64,000 nucleotides of DNA, taken from assembly GCA_010015745.1 (NCBI GenBank), contig ML978161.1, forward strand, positions 372,001 to 436,000, in the 5' to 3' direction. The notes under the pieces are model-generated. The model was given only the letters and a program-made list of their open reading frames with translations, was not told the origin of the DNA and did no database searches. Source of the stretch: Setomelanomma holmii. Taxonomy: Eukaryota > Ascomycota > Dothideomycetes > Pleosporales > Phaeosphaeriaceae. The translations under genes were made by a program, and so were the position numbers. Of the stretch, positions 57,340 to 64,000 are shown piece after piece; positions within the stretch are counted from its first letter, which is position 1; every line of letters starts with the position of its first letter.

Positions 57340-58094
57340 ATGAAATCCCTCCGTATCGCCAGGGCTGCCGTCCGCGCAAGGCCCACCGCCATTGTCCGCC
57401 CTCTCCAGCGCAGAGGCTACGCCGAGGTCGCCTCCGACAAGATCAAGCTCTCCCTAGCTCTTCCGCATCAGGTACGCATCGCCAGCATCTATCAGATATG
57501 TTGCAACCCGATCAGCGGGAGTGCTGTATGCAGGAACGTGGGCTGACAGAATGCCAAATAGTCGGTCTACAAGTCACAGGATGTGTACGTCCACCACCAA
57601 CGATCCGACCGGACCGTAACCCGAGCGCACATACTGATATGAGGCTTTGTAGTGTCCAGGTCAATTTGGCAGCAGAGACTGGTGATATGGGTGTTTTGGC
57701 CAACCACGTGCCCTCCATCGAGCAATTGAAGCCCGGTCTAGTCGAGATTATCGAGGAGTCTGGTGGCAGCAAACAATTCTTCCTCTCTGGTGGATTCGCT
57801 ACCGTGCAGCCTGGCTCCATCCTCAGCATCAACGCTGTCGAGGGATATCCATTGGAGGATTTCAGCGCCGAGGTGAGGGAACGTGGCATACAATGGAAGG
57901 AATGATCGCTGATGTTGGAACAGGCTGTCAGGAACCAGATCGCCGAGGCCCAGAAGATTGCCAGCGGCAGCGGCAGCGAGGCAGACATTGCCGAGGCCAA
58001 GATTGAGCTTGAGGTAAGAAAGCATCCTTCATTTTGTTGCAGAAAGTGCTGACAGCTCAAGGTTCTCGAGAGCCTGCAGGCGGCGTTGAAGTAA
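57340..58094 (+). CDS. ATP16: Mitochondrial ATP synthase delta subunit (Atp16)
   Basis: Model join(57340..57471, 57562..57584, 57653..57872, 57924..58013, 58062..58094), 165 residues. The presequence is MKSLRIARAAVRARPTAIVR followed by PLQRRGYAE, with a typical cleavage region. The beta-sandwich reads KLSLALPHQ, then SVYKSQDV from the 23-base microexon, then VQVNLAAETGDMGVLANHVP, SIEQLKPGLVEIIEES and FFLSGGFATVQPGSILSINA. The C-terminal helical hairpin AVRNQIAEAQKIASGSGSEA and VLESLQAALK comes from the last two exons. This is the equivalent of bacterial epsilon, part of the F1 central stalk. It is the second ATP synthase gene within 2.4 kb, with SPC19 between them. Confidence 0.95.
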
Positions 58095-58451
58095 ATGTGT
58101 AAATAGCGCTCCTCGGACAAGCCACGTGTGGTATGTATCGTATCAGGCGCGGAGCATGCGTGCCTTCCTTGTGCGAGAGATAGAAGGTGCATCTGCAACC
58201 AGGCCAAACTTCAAGCTTCCCTGTCTTCCCAGTTTCATCGATTCTCTCACCACCTGCATTGAGTATACTCAAATCCACCCAGCAAACCTACCTTTCGTCT
58301 TATTTCTATCTCAACCTCTTTCGTACTTTATTCGCTCTCTTCCTGTTACCTACTCATTGTTTACCACCAACTAGCAGAACATCGATCTTCCACCACATCT
58401 AACAACGCAGCTCACCGAATCCCGGCACCTCACTTCGCTATCACTGGCTCC
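58095..58451. other. Pyrimidine-rich leader of giant disordered gene
   Basis: 357 bases. From about 58210 the plus strand is dominated by C and T (cttatttctatctcaacctc), typical of a fungal core promoter and 5' untranslated region just before the ATG at 58452. Confidence 0.55.
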
Positions 58452-61400
58452 ATGCGCCGTGGATTCGATCAGCCTACGTCAAGCTCTGCATCCCGTATCA
58501 GTAATGCGGGAACTCGCGAGCGGACTCAGCAACCCCCAACTCGTACACGAAGGGCCCAATACGAAGCTCCTACAGCGCTCCAGACTGCCAATGAACCAAG
58601 TCAGGCACAGACTATATCAGCACGACGAAAGTCTCCTCAGCCGCCAGCTCCTCCACTTCCGGAGCAGTCAGGTGAACCGCAACCGGCGCAGCCTGGACGC
58701 AAGACGCCGGCGTATCTGCAAGGAAAGAACCCATACGGCCAGGTCTTGGACAAGGTCGAGCACCCTTATCGAGAGCTAAAGGATGCGGTAACAGCAGGGC
58801 CACCTTCTCAAGCCGGTGCAAACATCGAAGGCCGACCACGAACCTCAGGCTCCTTCCAGTTCAAAACTCGTCCTACTTCTCCTGAGCCCGAGCAAAAGGT
58901 CCCGGCACCAGATCCCGGATCGAAGTCGCTGCCCCCACGGCAAACACCAAAGGCGGTGCCTGTCCAAGCTGCGAAGAACTTTTTCGAAAGCAAGGCGTCA
59001 CAGAATCAATCAGCTCCTCCTTTTCCACCATTAGGAGCTGCTGCTGCCAAAGGTGCACTAGGCACCAAAACACAAAAGACGGGACATGCACCTGTACCAT
59101 ATCGCAACAGACGTAGCTCTAGTCCAAGGAAGCAACGCTCACCCAAGAGGAAGATCTCAGACCCATCTCTGCCGGTGTCGCCTCCACCTCCTGAGCTGAG
59201 CAAGCAGGTTGATCAGACGCAGGGGACTAACCCTTTTTCACGTCCCAAAGCTGATCAGCCGCCTCCCAATGTCGTTGTGAATAAGGCAACTGCGCAACAA
59301 GACTCTCCTATTCCCAACGCTCGGCGATCCCCTTCCGACGGATCCTCCGATGAGCACGAGCCTGCCGGATGTAGAAGATCTACCAACGTTTTCGAGACGG
59401 CGACTCGCGATGCGAAACCACTTGGACTTGAGCGAAGAGCTGTCGAGGATAAGTCGAGTCTAGACAAAGTGTCTAATAGATCGCTGATCGCCATTGAAAG
59501 AGCACGTCGATCTGATCAGCGCCGCACTTCTGAGGAGACTGTGAGACGTCGTTCCACCCAAAGGTCGAGTTCGGCTGCTGAGATTGATGAAGATGCTGCC
59601 CCGGACGAGACCCAAGGTCAACGCAAGAGCCGACGTGCGAAATCTGGTTGCAATGTTCGAGGAGCTATCGAGGACGATGAAGAGTCTTCCTCAAATCGAC
59701 TACAACGACGTCGATCCAACAGTGCTCCTCTAGCATATGAGGAGTCTCCGAGCGATCGAGCCTGGCGTGCAGCGAAGCGGAAAACTGCGAGGTCTTCTAC
59801 TGCAGATCTCGATCGCGAGTCGGAGACGTCCTTTGCAAAGCCCAATGTGCCTGGCACCATTCGCACAAAAGTCGGGGAGATCGCTGCGAGAGGCCTTAGC
59901 CATGATGGCTCAAGTTCAGATCCACCTATCTCTCGACGCAGCACTGCCCGCGATCAGGTGCCTGCCGCAGACGTTGGGGTGCAAGAGGGCTACCATGACA
60001 TCGAGGTCCCAGACCACGTCGATTGGCGCGGTGCCTATGGACGACGAAAGACGCAGGACTTTGGCTTCCCAGGCGCACGTATCAAGCGACGCGGCACTTT
60101 CAGAACCTACAAGCCACTTCATGATCCCGGTGACTGGGTCAAGCGCTCGTGTGGACATTTTCCACCTATGGGCAAGTCGGAGACCTGCGAGCATGCATCA
60201 GGACGCCTTTGTCGGCAATGTTCCGTACGCACTCCATTGCCAGAAGAGCAGTCAACACGTCGACGCGCCCGGAGAAGAGCTGCCACAGAGTCAACGACTT
60301 CGACTTCTTCTCTTTCAAAGCTGTCCGAAGGTCCTCATGATCGCCATTCGCGACGTCGTCAGCACCACTCTGAGTGTGTACCAGCTGAGGAGTGCGGTGA
60401 TACCTTCGCAAAGGACATGGGCCACATCATTGATGCCATACTCGAAGAACATGCCATACTAGAAGCACATGCTAACTCACTACAGAGTGTCATCAACAAC
60501 ATCAAGCATTCTCAGCCCAGCCTCGCTCAGCTTCGAAGGGTATCCGAAGACCTTGTACAGCGCTGTCAAGCCGGCGGAGTGTGCACGAACCCTGTTCACA
60601 CCCCATGTCGCACTTCTCGCAACCAACAAACTGTGTGTCAGCCTTGCCAATCTGGCCAATCTCAAGAATGGCCAACATCCCCCATCGTTCCACCTAAGGC
60701 TGCAGAGAAGCTCAACGTTGGCTCGCCCGGGCAGCTCAGGCCGAACATGAATGACTCTCGATCCAACATACGAGACGCCGTGCAGACAGTGCCTGACTTA
60801 GTCGATCTTGTCAACTCGGCAGCCGATAACCTTGGCGTTGACCTAGACAGACGGCCAACCGCACATGATGATCAGCTATTTCAGCATGCGCCCGTTGAAG
60901 CTTCCAGACACACTTCAGTATCGTCTCAGCAAAGCGCGCCTCTAGAGACTGTGGAGGAAAAGCTTCTTGAGGAGGAGCAGCCACAAGAAGACCCTTGGCT
61001 TCAGCAGACTCGACGACACCTGACTGAGTTGTCTGAGGCACGTACGCAGCTTATGGATGAGCTAGACTCTATCGCCGAAGATCTTGGGGTCCAACTCGAA
61101 GAACGATGTTTGACTGAGCCAGCCTTCGATCCTATACAACGGGTATTGAGCAAGGTAAACTCAAGCTTGTCGAGGAAGTTCACACGTCTCAGAAACAAGT
61201 CTGTCGATTCCGTTGCTGAAGAGATACCCAAGATGACTGACCAGGAGATCAGCGTAAGATGGTTGAGTCGAGTCCTGTCGCGCGTTTCCACGCAGTCACG
61301 ACGAGTGTCAACCGTCGCTCAGGCCTATCAGGATGTTAGGGAGTTCCCGCCTGAGGAGATACAGAAGTGGCTTGAAGTGGCGCAAGCTGAGCTGCCAGCT

Positions 61401-62006
61401 GCCATCAACTCGATCACGAATGTTCTGGAGACATTGCCGGCTCTGGAATATGGCAGTCCGATCGAGGGATTTGAGGAGCTGCCAATAGAACCTGAGATAC
61501 GCCGCGACTACGAAGAACCACGATATTACGAAGAACCACGATATTACGAAGAACCGCAGTACTATGAGGAGTTGCGGTACTATGAGGAGCCACAGTACTA
61601 TGGAGAGCCCAAGTACTACGAGGCACCTCAGTATGACGAGCATGAACCCGAGCCTGAAGACCAGGATGAGGGTTTTGCAGAGAGCCCATCGCAGCGCAGC
61701 TACACTGAGCCGCTCTTCGAGTTGCATGACCGTATCGCAGAGCTTGAGCGCCTCTTACAGAAGGAGCCTGCTCCCGTCGAATCCCCGCAGCCTGAGTTCA
61801 TCGCACCCACAGAGCGTAAAGCGATGTCCGGCAGCGTGACATTTGCACCTCCTATTCAACGAAACGCCAAAGAGGATTCAGCTCCAGCGCCAGAGCCGCC
61901 CGATGCAGAACGGACTGAAACGCGGCGAGCCACACTTCCATCTTCTAGGACGGCCACTACCATTCCGGAGGTCGAGGCGGAGCAGACCATCTCTCCTGAC
62001 CTCTAG
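58452..62006 (+). CDS. Giant disordered Arg/Ser/Glu/Pro-rich protein, first part
   Basis: An open frame of 1184 codons, start MRRGFDQPTSSSASRISNAG, in a clean pyrimidine-rich leader. The first 530 residues are low-complexity (Pro/Ser/Arg/Lys). A more ordered island at about 555-600 includes a Cys/His cluster (KRSCGHFPPMGKSETCEHAS and CRQCSVR) that could bind zinc. After it come helical segments (GHIIDAILEEHAILEAHANS, LTELSEARTQLMDELDSIAE, DQEISVRWLSRVLSRVS and NSITNVLETLPALEYG). A YYEEPx repeat at 61506-61649 and a short coiled coil (LFELHDRIAELERLLQK) follow. The frame stops at TAG 62004-62006, but the same frame is open again right after it. I do not recognise the family. It may be a structural or scaffold protein; the function is unknown. 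Confidence 0.8.
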   Translation: MRRGFDQPTSSSASRISNAGTRERTQQPPTRTRRAQYEAPTALQTANEPSQAQTISARRKSPQPPAPPLPEQSGEPQPAQPGRKTPAYLQGKNPYGQVLDKVEHPYRELKDAVTAGPPSQAGANIEGRPRTSGSFQFKTRPTSPEPEQKVPAPDPGSKSLPPRQTPKAVPVQAAKNFFESKASQNQSAPPFPPLGAAAAKGALGTKTQKTGHAPVPYRNRRSSSPRKQRSPKRKISDPSLPVSPPPPELSKQVDQTQGTNPFSRPKADQPPPNVVVNKATAQQDSPIPNARRSPSDGSSDEHEPAGCRRSTNVFETATRDAKPLGLERRAVEDKSSLDKVSNRSLIAIERARRSDQRRTSEETVRRRSTQRSSSAAEIDEDAAPDETQGQRKSRRAKSGCNVRGAIEDDEESSSNRLQRRRSNSAPLAYEESPSDRAWRAAKRKTARSSTADLDRESETSFAKPNVPGTIRTKVGEIAARGLSHDGSSSDPPISRRSTARDQVPAADVGVQEGYHDIEVPDHVDWRGAYGRRKTQDFGFPGARIKRRGTFRTYKPLHDPGDWVKRSCGHFPPMGKSETCEHASGRLCRQCSVRTPLPEEQSTRRRARRRAATESTTSTSSLSKLSEGPHDRHSRRRQHHSECVPAEECGDTFAKDMGHIIDAILEEHAILEAHANSLQSVINNIKHSQPSLAQLRRVSEDLVQRCQAGGVCTNPVHTPCRTSRNQQTVCQPCQSGQSQEWPTSPIVPPKAAEKLNVGSPGQLRPNMNDSRSNIRDAVQTVPDLVDLVNSAADNLGVDLDRRPTAHDDQLFQHAPVEASRHTSVSSQQSAPLETVEEKLLEEEQPQEDPWLQQTRRHLTELSEARTQLMDELDSIAEDLGVQLEERCLTEPAFDPIQRVLSKVNSSLSRKFTRLRNKSVDSVAEEIPKMTDQEISVRWLSRVLSRVSTQSRRVSTVAQAYQDVREFPPEEIQKWLEVAQAELPAAINSITNVLETLPALEYGSPIEGFEELPIEPEIRRDYEEPRYYEEPRYYEEPQYYEELRYYEEPQYYGEPKYYEAPQYDEHEPEPEDQDEGFAESPSQRSYTEPLFELHDRIAELERLLQKEPAPVESPQPEFIAPTERKAMSGSVTFAPPIQRNAKEDSAPAPEPPDAERTETRRATLPSSRTATTIPEVEAEQTISPDL
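61506..61649 (+). repeat. In-frame 18-bp repeat coding YYEEPx
   Basis: About eight tandem units of six codons with consensus YYEEP(R/Q): DYEEPR, YYEEPR, YYEEPQ, YYEELR, YYEEPQ, YYGEPK, YYEAPQ and a degenerate last unit. The first three units are nearly identical in DNA (tattacgaagaaccacga); later ones differ at third positions (tactatgaggagccacag). This suggests recent expansion at the 5' end and older copies toward 3'. Tyr-Glu-Pro repeats of this kind are probably disordered and could be phosphorylated, but no function is known. Confidence 0.85.
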
Positions 62007-64000
62007 GAAAGCGGAGAAGATGTGGATGAACCTCAAGAGGAGCCCCTACCAGCCATTGAGCGTGTGGCAACCCGTCGCAAGTCTTCACTGAGTCGACAAC
62101 CGACAATGCGATCAGAGAGAACTTTCTCGTTCATTTCACCACTACCTAGTCCACCAGAAGAAAGGATCGAGCCCGTGATTCCTTCACGGCAGGCTTCGCG
62201 TCGCAAGACTTCAATACCATCGCCGCCCATTGTAGAACGAGTGGCGTCTTCAGTATACTCTACCTCTCCTGAACCACAAGTCAGTCAGCAGATGTCCCGT
62301 AGGAAGCCCACGATTGCTCCACTTCGTGAGCCTACGCCAATGTTCGAGCCAGAAGAACCTCTTCACATCGACCTTGAGGAGCCACCAGAGGAGGTGGACT
62401 TCCAGCCGCCTGTAGAACGTGTTCGGAGAGCGACTACAGCTCCACAGGATGAAGAGGTTCCGGAAGTGACGGATCCTCCTCCAATTACTTCTTCTACATC
62501 AGAAAATGTTGAAGAGCCTACAGATGAGTCTGTTTCCACAACAGCAGTATCGCGCCAATCGACTCGCCGAGCCAGCGTTCCGGATATCAAGCCTGAGCCT
62601 GACTTCGAGCCTCCAGTAATGAGAATGGCACGTTCTATGACGCAGCCGAGTCAGAGACAATCCGTCAAATCTCCTTTACCGATCCCAGAAGAGTCTGTTG
62701 ACGAGCCTACAATATCAAGGACTACGACACGACAGCCAGCTCAGAAACTGAAACAGTCGGAACTCGACCCTGATTTTGAGCCTCCGGTGATGAGAATGGC
62801 TCGTTCGATGAGTCGCAGGGAGACTCTAAGGTCGCCTTCGCCTGTGCCAGAAGAGCCTGCTGAAGTACCTACGGTCTCGCGTGTGGTGCTGTTTACCACG
62901 CGCAGAGCCACCGAGCCTGTCGTCATCGAGCCTGATGAGGAGGACTTGGAGCCACCTGCTATGCGGATGAGAACGGCAACTCAACCTCCGCTTCGAACAC
63001 CAAAGCCTGATGAGGAAGAGCTTCGGCAGGAGCCATCACCTGTGCCGGTGCTGCGCAAGGCCACCACTCGAGCCGTCGAAGAGCGTGAACCATCTCCGGA
63101 AGTGCCGACCCGGCTTGTCACTACTCGTCGTTTGAGTGAAGCAATGCCACCTCCAGAGCCATTAATGAGGAAGGCGACTACGCGCAGACGCACGGAAAGA
63201 ATCCCTTCGCCAGAATCTATGGTCCGTCGAGTGACAACTCGCATGCCAACCGAGTCACTCTCGAGGCCAGAGCCTGTTGCAAGACAAATGACACGACAGC
63301 CTACGGCGGGAATCCCCTCTCCGGAGGAGGTTATTCGACGAGTGACTACACGTAGACGGACGCGGCCGATAGAAGAGCCACTGGCACCGCCATCTTCGCC
63401 TTCAACCGAAGAGGAGGTGCAGCCGGATGGTGAACCTTCCCAGGAGTTGGAGCATGCCTTGCCTGTGTCGCGAGCGGCGGACGTACCTTCTCGAATGCAA
63501 ACGTTCAGCCTAGAGGTCCACCGCCAACGGACCGCGACAACGCCTCGAGAGCATACTTTGAGACGGCAATCGACTCAACCAGACGAATTTGCCTTGCCTG
63601 CGTCTAGTTCGTCCTACACAGCTTCGTCATACTCTCTCGCAGATGATGATCATGCAGTCGATGAGGTTGCTCAGCCTCCACCCGCGGAGACCGAAGAGGT
63701 CGAATTCATTCCTCCAGTTGAGAGTTTACGACGGCGAACCACCCTGAATGAACCTCCTGTCGAAGAGCCGCATCGTCAACCCACATACAGGTCCTCTCTG
63801 ATACTCTCGAGACGATCGACGGCAGCTTCACCGCATCCCACATTTGCAGAGCGGCATGCTACCTTTGAGCCGACGACAGCCACACCATCGCGGCGATCAA
63901 CGATCATGTCGGATCCAACAGCAGTCCAGACGGAAAGTCCAGCTGTCTCAAGGGTGACAACAGATCTGGCTCCTACCCTCAGTCGCAGTGGAACACAAGG
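62007..64000 (+). CDS. Continuation of giant disordered protein, 3' partial
   Basis: Directly after the TAG at 62004 the same frame begins ESGEDVDEPQEEPLPAIERV and remains free of stops for 664 codons to the last base of the window. Composition is that of the upstream part: Arg/Thr/Glu/Pro-rich with many (R/K)(R/K)xT and TTRR motifs. Two copies of a near-identical segment, DFEPPVMRMARSM, lie at about 62606 and 62774. A looser repeat with PSPE, VRR and VTTRR elements runs from about 62950 to 63360. The most likely reading is one gene of more than 1,840 codons running off the window, with the TAG removed by splicing or being a real nonsense change. No recognised domain. Confidence 0.7.

Noticed and set aside
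1..64000. CRISPR array, prophage or bacterial operon
   Set aside because: Introns, eukaryotic gene families and mitochondrial presequences throughout show nuclear fungal DNA; no repeat-spacer structure was seen.

Overview
This is a gene-dense nuclear window from a filamentous ascomycete. Most genes carry short introns of about 45-60 bases with GT-AG ends, and intergenic gaps are usually short. The protein set fits Pezizomycotina: a fused phytoene synthase/lycopene cyclase, a fungal retinylidene opsin, a fungal annexin, a Clr5-ankyrin relic, and the DASH subunit Spc19. I suspect Dothideomycetes but cannot prove it from sequence alone. All gene models are my own splicing by eye.

Layout. 0-5.5 kb is decayed DNA: a 23-bp minisatellite, a broken Clr5-ankyrin gene with several in-frame stops, and an AT-rich stretch. 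5.5-12 kb holds a GH43 glycosidase, a coiled-coil protein and a secreted histidine-acid-phosphatase-like protein. 12.5-21.6 kb is a four-gene carotenoid/retinal cluster: phytoene desaturase (+), rhodopsin (-), retinal-forming carotenoid oxygenase (-) and phytoene synthase/lycopene cyclase (+). Together these lead from geranylgeranyl diphosphate to beta-carotene, then to retinal and a retinal-binding pump.

21.9-45 kb is mostly housekeeping: PIG-C/Gpi2, an F-box-like protein, annexin, a two-Myb telobox protein, 2-Cys peroxiredoxin, an acetyl-CoA transporter, CENP-O/Mcm21, Vma22, Surf1, CENP-T, Cms1, a Rac GTPase and a UBX protein. 45-58 kb holds PDCD5, an FAD-linked oxidase, mitochondrial Rsm22, casein kinase I, ATP synthase subunit j (59 residues over four exons), Spc19 and ATP synthase delta.

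58.4-64 kb is a very long, low-complexity, Arg/Ser/Glu/Pro-rich protein that runs off the window. A single in-frame TAG at 62004 interrupts a frame that otherwise stays open to the last base.

Themes. Three kinetochore genes (CENP-O, CENP-T, Spc19) and several mitochondrial genes (Surf1, Rsm22, Atp18, Atp16) fall in one 24-kb stretch. Neighbours are often divergent with short shared promoters, or convergent with 3' ends nearly touching or overlapping. I found no convincing tRNA, rRNA, CRISPR array or intact transposon. The most unusual items are the interrupted giant disordered gene, the unresolved splice in the opsin, the Clr5 pseudogene whose stops look like C-to-T changes, and the retinal/opsin cluster as a unit.
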